From: G963676655 sp963678305
GTDB taxonomy: Bacteria; Verrucomicrobiota; Lentisphaeria; Victivallales; Victivallaceae
Direction of reading: 5' to 3'
DNA length: 64,000 bases
Assembly (NCBI GenBank): GCA_963678305.2
Contig: CAXXVV010000017.1
Location: forward strand, 620,001 to 684,000
Under the pieces are notes generated by a model, which made no database searches, was not told the DNA's origin, and saw only the letters and a program-made list of their open reading frames with translations. Shown in pieces: positions 52,714-60,460 of the stretch (positions are counted from its first letter, which is position 1; the number at the start of each line of letters is the position of its first letter). A program made the translations under genes and the position numbers.

Positions 52714-53244
52714 TCAATATTCAACACCGGCACAGGGTGGCACTCCCTGTTCCGCTGGATGTTTGACGTTCCCGATTTCAGAAACCAGGTCCGCAATTTT
52801 TATGATCTGTTCCGGAGCATGCCGCCCGGTCAGGATAACGGTCATACCTTCGGGGCGCCCCGTCAGAAGCGGCAGCAGATCCTCCGGAATTATCATCCCA
52901 TGCGACATCATAATATTTATTTCGTCCAGCACCAGCAAATCGATGGACGGGTCCGTCAGCATTCGCCGGGTCAGGGTTTCCGATTTTTCGACCAGTTCGT
53001 TTTTAACGTCATCCGGAACCGGATCGAACCAGCGTCGCTCGCCCCAAACCGGAATAATTTCAACCCCGATCTTTTTGAAAAAGCGCAGTTCGCCGGTTTC
53101 CCAGCCGCCTTTGGCAAACTGGACAATAACGCATTTTTTATCCCAACCGAGATTTCGGGTCACCATGCCCAGAGCCGAGGTGGTCTTGCCTTTGCCGTTA
53201 CCGGTATTGACGATGATCAGGCCTTTTTGCTTTGTGTTTGTCAT
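52714..53244 (-). CDS. cobO: Cob(I)yrinic acid a,c-diamide adenosyltransferase (CobA/CobO type)
   Basis: The 176-residue protein has the family P-loop GLIIVNTGNGKGKTTSALGM (14-22), KKCVIVQFAKGGWETGELRFFKKIG, LLVLDEINIMMSHGM and ILTGRHAPEQIIKIADLVSEI. It transfers the adenosyl group to Co(I) corrinoids. The start is fixed by a four-base ATGA overlap with the flavodoxin-CbiK stop. Length fits CobO/BtuR (about 180-200). Confidence 0.93.
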   Translation of the reverse strand: MTNTKQKGLIIVNTGNGKGKTTSALGMVTRNLGWDKKCVIVQFAKGGWETGELRFFKKIGVEIIPVWGERRWFDPVPDDVKNELVEKSETLTRRMLTDPSIDLLVLDEINIMMSHGMIIPEDLLPLLTGRPEGMTVILTGRHAPEQIIKIADLVSEIGNVKHPAEQGVPPCAGVEY

Positions 53245-54563
53245 GGTCTCATCCCGTCCGCGAAAACCCGCGCGATTCGTTCGTATTCGCCAAGCCCTTT
53301 CAGTACGGCATGACATTCAATGCCGTCCGAGGTCAGCCGGCCTTTCCAGGAATCGGCATCGTCTCCGGCCAGATCGTTTAACGCATGATCCCCGGCGACA
53401 ATCATAAACGGCAGCAGCCAAACCCGCTTATACTTGCGTTCCAACAATTCCTCCCTGACGTCAAAAAAGTCCGGCACGCCTTCGACTGACGCGAGATAAA
53501 CATTACCGTCCAGCCGGTTAAGTTCAGCCGCCGCCGCAAGATAATGCATATCGCACCGGCCGCTTTCATTGCCGTGTCCCATAAACAACACCGCGTCGTC
53601 AGGATGACGCGATCCCGGCAGTTCGTCCAGCAGAATTTTGCATATTTCCTTAAGTCGGCGGCCATTTTTCAATAAGGGGGCCGACAACTTGAGACTGTCA
53701 AACCTCAAGGCTCCGTTATGAAACGCGGCAACATCCGATGCCAGTTTATGATATTCTTCTCCGGGAACCACGTTGGTCGGCACTACCGTCACGTCGGTAA
53801 AACCGTCTATCAACATCTCATTCAAAATGTCCGGCACGGATTTCACTTCGGACGTGCCGCGTTTTCTTCGAATATCCCGAACCATTTTCGAGTTGTACGC
53901 CCATCGCAGTTCAACGCCGGGATTGGCGGCTCTAAGCTGCTGCTCGATCCCGCAATAGGCCGCGGCAGCCTGTTCCCTCGTGGTCCCGAAAGAAGCCAGA
54001 ACAATTCCGGGCCTGCGCTCCTGAACTTCAGGATGGGGGGGCGAAGTCGAAACTTTGTTCCAGGCTCCGGTAAAAATTTCGATGGAGCGTTGCAAATCAT
54101 CCGCGTCCGGACGGTTTTCCGCGGCCTCGATCCGTCGCGCCCGTTCATCGTTCCAGCTATGAGGTCCGGACGCACGATTTTTCATCCGCTCGATCAAGGC
54201 GGGATCAAGCCGACCGTGGCAGATAAAACGTCCCCGGACCGGACAGCTTTGCAGCAGGCCTTCGGCCCGCCCCATACAGGATTTCGCATGATCGGAATCT
54301 GGATACGCACCGAGGGTCAGGAAAAGCCCGACCGGAACTGATTTACAGCGCCGCATAAAAGCCCGCATATCACCGTCGGGCCAACCGTGATAGATGCCGA
54401 ATCCCATGATCACATATTCAAATCCGGACGGATCGAGAGCATTCCCGGCGGAAGCGAGCACCGCTTGTTCACCGAAATGCCCGGCTAACGCTTCCGCGAT
54501 TTTCTTACTGTTACCAGTCGCCTCACGACTGGAATAGACGATCAAAATGTTTTTCCTGCTCAT
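53241..54563 (-). CDS. Flavodoxin-like domain fused to sirohydrochlorin cobaltochelatase CbiK
   Basis: The 440-residue protein joins a flavodoxin-like domain (residues 4-165: ILIVYSSREATGNSKKIAEAL, EYVIMGFGIYHGWPDGDM, LTLGAYPDSDHAKSCMG) to a CbiK domain (from about 185: GIVLASFGTTREQAAAAY). The cobalt-binding and catalytic His residues are at His330 (LFMGHGNE) and His393 (MIVAGDHALNDLAGD). CbiK inserts cobalt in sirohydrochlorin in the anaerobic pathway. The ATG at 54563 has GGGAG five bases upstream, and the stop overlaps cobO. An FMN-binding partner could keep cobalt or the chelatase reduced, which is an inference. Confidence 0.88.
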   Translation of the reverse strand: MSRKNILIVYSSREATGNSKKIAEALAGHFGEQAVLASAGNALDPSGFEYVIMGFGIYHGWPDGDMRAFMRRCKSVPVGLFLTLGAYPDSDHAKSCMGRAEGLLQSCPVRGRFICHGRLDPALIERMKNRASGPHSWNDERARRIEAAENRPDADDLQRSIEIFTGAWNKVSTSPPHPEVQERRPGIVLASFGTTREQAAAAYCGIEQQLRAANPGVELRWAYNSKMVRDIRRKRGTSEVKSVPDILNEMLIDGFTDVTVVPTNVVPGEEYHKLASDVAAFHNGALRFDSLKLSAPLLKNGRRLKEICKILLDELPGSRHPDDAVLFMGHGNESGRCDMHYLAAAAELNRLDGNVYLASVEGVPDFFDVREELLERKYKRVWLLPFMIVAGDHALNDLAGDDADSWKGRLTSDGIECHAVLKGLGEYERIARVFADGMRP

Positions 54564-54582
54564 TATTGCTCCCTGGTTGAAT

Positions 54583-55359
54583 TCAGTAACAAGATTCCAT
54601 TGGTATAAAATAGGGTCTTCCCTGATAGCTGATGATATGGGATTTGATGTTGAATACTTCCTGCAAAACCTCTTCATTTATCACTTCCTCAACTTTTCCC
54701 TGGCGGTAAATTTTCTTATCCTTCATCGCGACGATACGGTCCGAACAGCGCGAGGCCAGATTAATGTCATGCAAAACCATGACAATCGTAATATCGAGCC
54801 TCCGGTTCATATCCCTGATCAGGTCGATCACCTCGAACTGGTGACACACGTCAAGATAAGTAGTCGGTTCGTCCAGCAGCATGATCGAGGGTTCCTGAGC
54901 CAGACTCAGCGCCAGCCAGGCCCGCTGCCTTTCGCCACCAGACAGGGAGCATACGGGCCGGTCACGGTATTCCGTCATCCCGGTATGGTGCAGAGCCTCC
55001 GCGACAATCTCATGGTCCCGCCCGGACATCCCCTGCAGGAACCGCTGAAACGGGAAACGGCCGTAGCTGACCAGATCAAAAACGGTGACGTCGTCCGGCG
55101 AGGAGTTGCTTTGCGGTAAAACCGACATGTTACGGGCCAGTTCCTTTCGACTGAACGAATTCAATAATCTGCCGTCGACATAAACACTGCCCCGGTCGGG
55201 CTGCAGGGCCTTCGACATATTCTTCAGCAACGTTGATTTGCCGCAGCCGTTAGCCCCGATCAGCGAAACGATCTCTCCTGAACCGATTTCCAGTGACAGG
55301 TTGTCGAGCACCAGATTGCCGTCATAGCTGAAGCTGATATGTCCGGTTTCAAGCCGCAT
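54583..55359 (-). CDS. ABC importer ATPase, BtuD/FepC-like
   Basis: The 258-residue ATPase has Walker A GANGCGKST (35-43), signature LSGGERQRAWLALSLAQEP, Walker B IMLLDEPTTYLD and the switch His in MVLHDINLASRC. It is of the iron-siderophore/cobalamin/heme importer type. It overlaps the permease gene by 11 bases and is followed 19 bases later by the CbiK fusion. Substrate is likely a corrinoid, because the operon follows a B12 riboswitch, but heme cannot be excluded. Confidence 0.9.
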   Translation of the reverse strand: MRLETGHISFSYDGNLVLDNLSLEIGSGEIVSLIGANGCGKSTLLKNMSKALQPDRGSVYVDGRLLNSFSRKELARNMSVLPQSNSSPDDVTVFDLVSYGRFPFQRFLQGMSGRDHEIVAEALHHTGMTEYRDRPVCSLSGGERQRAWLALSLAQEPSIMLLDEPTTYLDVCHQFEVIDLIRDMNRRLDITIVMVLHDINLASRCSDRIVAMKDKKIYRQGKVEEVINEEVLQEVFNIKSHIISYQGRPYFIPMESCY

Positions 55360-56380
55360 GATGTTTTTTACTCCTTAAAAGAAACAGAAAGAACGGCGCC
55401 CCGAGAAAGGCCATAATAATCCCGACCGGCAGTTCGACCGGGTCCAGCACCAGTCGTCCAACCGTGTCACAGAACATCATCAGCCCGGCGCTGAACAGGA
55501 TACAGGCGGGAAACAGAAAACGATGATCCGACCCCACCACCAGCCGCATGATATGCGGAACCATCAAACCGACAAAACCCAGCAATCCGGCCACGCTCAC
55601 CGCAGCGGCCGCAAGCAGGGCGCTGATCGCGATCAGGATCATCCGGCTGATTTCGACATTCACGCCCAGGCTGCCGGCCACTTCATCGCCCAGCGACATA
55701 ATATTCAGACGCCGGGCCATGCCGAAGACCGCAACCGAGCCGACAATCGCATAAGGCCAGATAATATTGACGTGCCGCCATGAACGCGCGGAGAGTCCGC
55801 CGATCATAAAATCAATCGTTCCGGCCACCCGGTCCGGGAAAAACAGCATCAGACTGCTCATGACCGCCCCCAGCAGGCTTGACACGGCAATCCCGGCCAG
55901 AATCAGCCGCATCGGCTGGACGCCGTGTTTCCAGGCCAGCAGATAGATGACGATTGTCGTACACAGCGCGCCGATGAACGCTCCCGGCACCAGCAAATGG
56001 ATGTATTCAGGCAGGACGATCAGAATAATAATCGCGGCCAGACCGCCGCCAGAAGTCACGCCGATCAGGTTAGGCCCGGCCAGCGGATTGCGCATTACGC
56101 CCTGCAATACCGCCCCGGCAAGCGCCAGGCAGATGCCCACCAGTGCTCCGGTTACGGTACGGGGTATCCTGATGTTCCAGATAATCTGCCGGTTGACGTT
56201 ATCGACCGGCTCGATGATCGCCTGAACAATTTCGCAGTAAGATATTTTAAGCGATCCGCAGCTCAGACTGAAAAAGAATGCGGCAACCATAAAAAGCGCC
56301 AGAACGCAAAGCATTATGATCCGGCAGCCGGCCCGGTCGCGCAATTGAGCAATATGTCCGAAATCAATCAAATGTCCCAT
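55349..56380 (-). CDS. ABC importer permease, FecCD/BtuC-like
   Basis: The 343-residue protein has about nine to ten transmembrane helices and the FecCD signature: IRIPRTVTGALVGICLALAGAVLQGVMRNPLAGPNLIGVTSGGGLAAI, RLNIMSLGDEVAGSLGV (coupling-helix region), GLLGFVGLMVPHIMRLVVGSDHR and VELPVGIIMAFLGAPFFLFLL. It overlaps the binding protein gene by 13 bases and the ATPase gene by 11. Confidence 0.93.
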   Translation of the reverse strand: MGHLIDFGHIAQLRDRAGCRIIMLCVLALFMVAAFFFSLSCGSLKISYCEIVQAIIEPVDNVNRQIIWNIRIPRTVTGALVGICLALAGAVLQGVMRNPLAGPNLIGVTSGGGLAAIIILIVLPEYIHLLVPGAFIGALCTTIVIYLLAWKHGVQPMRLILAGIAVSSLLGAVMSSLMLFFPDRVAGTIDFMIGGLSARSWRHVNIIWPYAIVGSVAVFGMARRLNIMSLGDEVAGSLGVNVEISRMILIAISALLAAAAVSVAGLLGFVGLMVPHIMRLVVGSDHRFLFPACILFSAGLMMFCDTVGRLVLDPVELPVGIIMAFLGAPFFLFLLRSKKHHAA

Positions 56381-57408
56381 TTCTCCTGTGGATAAAGCAG
56401 TTTTGCCAGATAGAGAAATGCCTGGTCGTAATGTTCGTTTGCCTTATACAGGAACAATGCGTTAGGCAGAAAATGGACGTTGCCGTTTTTTACCGCCCGC
56501 AAACTTTTCCAGACTGGGTCCGACATTATTTCCTTCTTCATTCTGACCCGGAATTTGGCCGAATCCCCCATCGTCGTTACAAAGATAATGTCGGGATTCT
56601 CCATGACCAGCCGTTCCATGCTGAACGGCAGCCGGTTGCCGCCGATATTATGACCGAACTTCTCCACTACGTTAACCCCGTTAAGCATTGCCGCCATTTG
56701 AGCAGTATTGGCCGTGTTCAACTCAACGGAAAAAGCCCGGCCCGACATGAAAATACTCGCAAAACGCGGGGATTTTAACTTCCGCGTTTTAGCGGTCAGC
56801 ATATCAACCCGTTTAAGCATTTTTGCCGCCTGGTCAATCTTGTTGATATCGACTCCATTGAGCCGCGAGAACAAATTCAGCAGTTCCAGAAATCCGGCGT
56901 AATTACCGTAATAGACCGAGAGGGTTTCGATCCCTGCCGCTTTGAGCAATTCGGATTTATCTTTCAAACCGCGGCGTCCGGAAAATGCCGAGAGGATAAC
57001 CAGATCCGGCCTCAGCTTGATGATCTTTTCCATATTGAGATGCGAGAAACTGCCCACCTGAGGCAGTGCGGCCAATTTTTCTTCAAGGACTTCGGTGCCG
57101 GTCCGTTCATTGCTGGGCACCGCAATGACGTCGCCGCCGGCCAAAGTCCAGACACTGATCATGGAAAGATAGCCGACAATCACCCGTTTCGGCTTTTTCG
57201 TCAGCGTCACTTCATGGCCGTAAAAATCGCGACAGGTTATCGTTTTTGCGTCTTCACGCAGCACTTTCTGCCCTTTGGCCCCTTTGATCAGACCATTCGT
57301 TTTGCGCATACGTTTCATCTTCTGATGCAAAGTATCCTGCGCCGCAATCGCAGCAGTCGCAGTTACAAGACAAAATATGATCAGCATAACGCTGCCAAGT
57401 TTATTCAT
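56368..57408 (-). CDS. Periplasmic binding protein, BtuF/FecB-like
   Basis: The 346-residue protein has a signal peptide (SVMLIIFCLVTATAAIAA) and a basic spacer (KMKRMRKTNGLIKGAKGQK), then the class III binding protein core (TCRDFYGHEVTLTKKPKRVIVG, MEKIIKLRPDLVILSAFSGR, RLVMENPDIIFVTTMGD, SDPVWKSLRAVKNGNVHFLP). No lipobox is visible. The ATG at 57408 has AAAGGA six bases upstream and overlaps the radical SAM stop by eight bases. The ligand is probably a corrinoid or heme-like tetrapyrrole. Confidence 0.88.
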   Translation of the reverse strand: MNKLGSVMLIIFCLVTATAAIAAQDTLHQKMKRMRKTNGLIKGAKGQKVLREDAKTITCRDFYGHEVTLTKKPKRVIVGYLSMISVWTLAGGDVIAVPSNERTGTEVLEEKLAALPQVGSFSHLNMEKIIKLRPDLVILSAFSGRRGLKDKSELLKAAGIETLSVYYGNYAGFLELLNLFSRLNGVDINKIDQAAKMLKRVDMLTAKTRKLKSPRFASIFMSGRAFSVELNTANTAQMAAMLNGVNVVEKFGHNIGGNRLPFSMERLVMENPDIIFVTTMGDSAKFRVRMKKEIMSDPVWKSLRAVKNGNVHFLPNALFLYKANEHYDQAFLYLAKLLYPQEKWDI

Positions 57409-58744
57409 TATCATTCCTTTCAGTGGGTGGGACGCTGTTATCCGGCCAGGCCGAAGCAATTGTTTCCATCAAATCCGGAATCAGGGTTTTATGTTTGAAC
57501 AAAGCCCAACTCGACAAGCGGCACCAGTCATGCCAGCCGGCGGAGATGAGTCCTTTTTCAATCCAGTTATCCAGCAACGGGCGGCATTTTTCAAGAATAC
57601 GATCCCGGTATTGCGGAGACGCCGCCGCCGCTGTTTCAAGATTGAAACCGCGCCGCCGGGCAATCTGCCCTGCGATCACGCTGCACACCCGGAAGTCTTC
57701 CGGCATTTTCCTGGCTTTTTCAAACGGTTTGATTCCTTTAGAAACCATTCGATGATATTCGGATACATCATTGGTTTGATGGAAAAAGTATTGTCCAAGC
57801 CGTCCTCCGGCATGAACCCCGAACGGCAAACAAATATTTTTTTCACCGGATATTTCATTGTTGGCGTTGCGTTCACGATAATCGAAAGCATAGTGCTTCA
57901 AAGACAGTCTGGCCGCCCCGGCATCTCGCATTATCTCTTCCCCCAACTGATACATCCGGAATCTTGTCGCTTCATCCGGCTGTTCCTGCATCCTGCCTTC
58001 GGCAATGGCCTTTGACAGCGGCAAACCGGGATGGAGCCCCAAAGCATAATGATCGCAACCGGAAATTTTCACCTCTTCAAGGATTGTTTGCTGGTCGTCA
58101 ACCCAGTCATCAATAGTTTGTCCGGGCAAACCGTACAACAGATCAACGACTACGGCCGCCTGATTAAAGGCGATCAGCCGATTCAGCGTTGCAATTACCT
58201 CCTCGCGGTCGGCACTGCGCCCGATCCGACGGCGGATTTGCGTATTAAAAGTCTGGACGCCAAGGGAAAAACGGTTTACACCGTTATCCATGCAGGCCCG
58301 CATTTTATCGGTGGTAAAACCTTTGACGCGACCTTCCACCGTAATTTCACAGTCGTTAGTCAGGTTATACTTCTTCCGGATCACCTGAAGAATCCAGACA
58401 AAATGCTCCGGGGTCATATCCGTAGGCGTACCGCCGCCGAAATAGACCGCGTTAATTTTTTCTCCGCAGATACCGGGTAATTCGGCGCTGGTCTCAAGTT
58501 CCCGGACCAGGGACATAACATAGCGGTCAAATTCATTTTCATCGGCCGCCCCCATATAAAAAGGGCAAAACAAACAGCGCGTCCGGCAATATGGAATATG
58601 CAGATACATTGTCCGTTTCGCCGCCGGATCGACTTCCTCACGCAATGCATCACTCCAGGCGACCTGCGGGTCGGCAACCGCAAGGCCGGGGAACCCCATC
58701 ATTCCCCGGCGGCCCGGACGTATTTTTTTTGTTTGAGCTTTCAT
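57401..58744 (-). CDS. HemN/HutW-like radical SAM protein
   Basis: The 447-residue protein has the radical SAM signature CRTRCLFC (Cys53, Cys57, Cys60; the Phe and second Cys spacing fit the HemN-type CxxxCxxC), preceded by MYLHIPY, then VYFGGGTPTDMTP, EITVEGRVKGFT, NRFSLGVQTFN and VVVDLLYGLPGQTIDDW. This fits the HutW/ChuW family, which opens heme anaerobically and transfers a methyl group. Located between a prepilin-like gene and an ABC importer under a B12 riboswitch, it may act on an imported tetrapyrrole. The start at 58744 lies 22 bases after the prepilin-like stop and has no clear binding site; an earlier ATG at 58843 overlaps that gene by 77 bases. Confidence 0.82.
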   Translation of the reverse strand: MKAQTKKIRPGRRGMMGFPGLAVADPQVAWSDALREEVDPAAKRTMYLHIPYCRTRCLFCPFYMGAADENEFDRYVMSLVRELETSAELPGICGEKINAVYFGGGTPTDMTPEHFVWILQVIRKKYNLTNDCEITVEGRVKGFTTDKMRACMDNGVNRFSLGVQTFNTQIRRRIGRSADREEVIATLNRLIAFNQAAVVVDLLYGLPGQTIDDWVDDQQTILEEVKISGCDHYALGLHPGLPLSKAIAEGRMQEQPDEATRFRMYQLGEEIMRDAGAARLSLKHYAFDYRERNANNEISGEKNICLPFGVHAGGRLGQYFFHQTNDVSEYHRMVSKGIKPFEKARKMPEDFRVCSVIAGQIARRRGFNLETAAAASPQYRDRILEKCRPLLDNWIEKGLISAGWHDWCRLSSWALFKHKTLIPDLMETIASAWPDNSVPPTERNDNE

Positions 58745-58766
58745 AATTTTTTGAGTATGACCATTC

Positions 58767-59558
58767 TCACAGGACACTCCAGCAATCATAGAGCGACGAA
58801 TCCGCCGGCCCGAAATAACCAACATTTTTGAATGGCAATCCATTGCGGCAGCGGTCAGTCATTTTTTCATTTGTCACATGACCGTCCGCCCAGGTCACAG
58901 GAGTCGAATTATTATGACGAAAATGGGTGTTTTCGCATCTGTCAATATAATCACCGCTAACTACAGCACGCTCTCCGCCTACCGGTTTACAGCTTGGATA
59001 AGCCCAGGAGTATCCTTTTATTTCCGTGGTGCCCGATTTGCTGTCGACCACATCAGTAAACATGACAGTCTGAACCGGAGCCTCTACCCTTGATAGTTTG
59101 TTGCCGGTGCCGCTGTAATAAATGCTCGCACCCAGACAATGCATTGACCCGACTCCATATACGTTATAACCGTAGCCGGTGCCGCCTTGAACATTTTCAT
59201 AGTCGGTGGGTTTAGGAACCCAGCTGGGGCAGGTCATCGCTTCCGGCGGAATATATTCGGAAAGAAATCCTTTTTTCAAGTTCATTGTCTTATCCGCATT
59301 GCGATATGCGTTCCATATAGTTCCTGAAGCAGTGGACATTCCGGCATCGGTGCCGTAGGCCGGAATAAAATGTTCGCAATCGTTAGCGTAGAGCATGTTT
59401 CCGGTACCCATTTGTTTTTGATTACTGGTACAGGAAATGCCTTTTGCTTTTTCTCTTGCCTGGCCGAGGGCCGGCAATAACATGCTTGCAAGTATTGCTA
59501 TGATAGCTATAACGACTAAAAGCTCTATAAGTGTAAAATTTTTAAATTCGGATTTCAT
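58767..59558 (-). CDS. Prepilin-like protein with H-X9-DG-type C-terminus, first large gene of the B12 operon
   Basis: The 263-residue protein starts with a prepilin-like helix (FTLIELLVVIAIIAILA then SMLLPALGQAREKAK) with the mature +5 Glu. The residue before the cleaved Phe is Asn rather than Gly. The globular part is rich in Gly/Tyr/Ser with cysteines (MTCPSW, DRCENTHFRHNNS) and ends with the WADGHVTN motif of the H-X9-DG domain. It is immediately downstream of a cobalamin riboswitch and a small leader ORF, at the head of the cobalamin uptake and synthesis operon. That makes a role at the cell surface in corrinoid capture conceivable. GGGAA 9-10 bases upstream of the ATG is a weak binding site. 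Confidence 0.82.
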   Translation of the reverse strand: MKSEFKNFTLIELLVVIAIIAILASMLLPALGQAREKAKGISCTSNQKQMGTGNMLYANDCEHFIPAYGTDAGMSTASGTIWNAYRNADKTMNLKKGFLSEYIPPEAMTCPSWVPKPTDYENVQGGTGYGYNVYGVGSMHCLGASIYYSGTGNKLSRVEAPVQTVMFTDVVDSKSGTTEIKGYSWAYPSCKPVGGERAVVSGDYIDRCENTHFRHNNSTPVTWADGHVTNEKMTDRCRNGLPFKNVGYFGPADSSLYDCWSVL

Positions 59559-59614
59559 CGTTTGGATTCCCGGTTGATTAGAATGATTAGAAAATTATAA
59601 ATGGAAAAATGGGC

Positions 59615-59635
59615 TTAATAAACTAATGCGGCCAT
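59615..59635 (-). CDS. Six-residue leader peptide MAALVY
   Basis: On the minus strand an ATG at 59635 is six bases downstream of a strong AAGAGGAG binding site (59649-59642) and reads six codons before TAA (59617-59615). It lies between the riboswitch aptamer and the prepilin-like gene. Its Shine-Dalgarno could pair with a CTCTT segment in the expression platform, so it may be the translational readout of the switch. That it is translated is an inference. Confidence 0.5.
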   Translation of the reverse strand: MAALVY

Positions 59636-59714
59636 ATAAATCTCCTCTTGTTTGTATTACGCGTACAATAAACGAACAGAAGAGTATACTTTCAGGGAAA
59701 GACGACAAGCGATA

Positions 59715-59845
59715 AGATCATGGCCTTTGACGCGAAAGCACTCTTACTGATTGACAGGCGGGCTCTGACTTACTGATCTTTACAAGATCATATCACAGTT
59801 GCGCGACAGTTTCCGATTCTCACGGAATTCACCGTTCTATCAACG
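59715..59845 (-). promoter_or_regulatory. Cobalamin (B12) riboswitch
   Basis: On the minus strand the conserved aptamer elements appear in order: GGTGAATTCCGTG (59833-59821), GAGAATCGGAAACTGTCGCGCAACTGTGAT, a variable hairpin GATCTTGTAAAGATC, and the B12 box AGTCAGAGCCCGCCTGTCAA (59770-59751). This order matches AdoCbl/MeCbl class riboswitches. It directly precedes the uptake and synthesis operon and is read from the promoter at 59852-59880. Downstream, ACTCTT (59685-59680) can pair either with AAGAGT next to the aptamer (59745-59740) or with the AAGAG of the leader binding site, a possible translational switch. Confidence 0.93.
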
Positions 59846-59851
59846 TCAAGC

Positions 59852-59880
59852 AATATACTATCCCCATAATTATTTTTCAA
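59852..59880 (-). promoter_or_regulatory. Sigma-70 promoter of the cobalamin operon
   Basis: TTGAAA (59880-59875) and TATATT (59857-59852) on the minus strand are separated by exactly 17 bp. The start site would fall near 59845, just before the riboswitch aptamer. Confidence 0.75.
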
Positions 59881-60011
59881 TCCCGCAAAAAAAATAATCG
59901 AAAAAAAACATTCCATACACGTACTGCCTCAGTTTTTTCTCAAGGGTAAATATACATTTTAATCACTGAAAAATGAATTTATTAGAAGACTTTCGGCTTG
60001 GTCATTCATAT

Positions 60012-60082
60012 TTGGAGGGCGAAACTCCGTTGAGCCGGACATGCCGCGCAGACGGGCGGCTCGTGTGACACTCGCACTCCAA
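60012..60082. repeat. 71-bp nested inverted-repeat element
   Basis: TTGGAGGGCGA (60012-60022) and TCGCACTCCAA (60072-60082) pair at 10 of 11 positions; inside, GAGCCG pairs with CGGCTC and GCC with GGC. On the plus strand it is followed by TTTTTT at 60087-60092. It looks like a dispersed structured repeat rather than the terminator of a known gene, because no plus-strand gene precedes it. Confidence 0.6.
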
Positions 60083-60460
60083 CAGCTTTTTTGCTCTGAT
60101 TGTTCCGTTCCTAAAGGTCAATATCTGCGAATGATTTGTGGATCAAACTCAAGGAAAATACTGAGGCCGTACCCATACACCTGAAACGCGGCCTTTGGGG
60201 GACTGGAAAATAAGCATTATTGCATAAATAAGCATATTAATTAATCGCGGTCTCTAATCCCAAGTCGAAGCATGTAAAACAATATAAAAATATGCATGAC
60301 CGCATAATAAGTATTAAAGGTGAAGTTTGCGGCTTCGCGTCAGGAGCTGAAAGATGCCGTGGCGATTATGCTTGATCATCCGCGGGAGTAAAAGCAATTT
60401 GAAGATGTTGGACCGTTACCGAACATTCTGGCAGCAACCTGATTTGAGCAGTAAAACGGC

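Larger units (their letters stand above)
59559..60460. other. 902-base intergenic region with riboswitch and repeat element
   Basis: The left part (59615-59880) carries a leader ORF, a cobalamin riboswitch and its promoter. The right part has a structured repeat at 60012-60082 and, on the plus strand near 60316-60390, a short frame without a start (KFAASRQELKDAVAIMLDHPRE) that resembles the tail of a glycosyltransferase; stops occur directly upstream, so it is a remnant at most. The rest is AT-rich with no gene seen. Confidence 0.65.

Noticed and set aside
52585..53407. Long plus-strand frames opposite cobO
   Set aside because: They are shadows of the cobO and cbiL reading frames, Arg/Ser/Pro-rich and without family resemblance.
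60316..60390. Small plus-strand gene ending in LDHPRE
   Set aside because: Stops lie directly upstream and no start codon with a binding site exists; at most a remnant of a glycosyltransferase tail.
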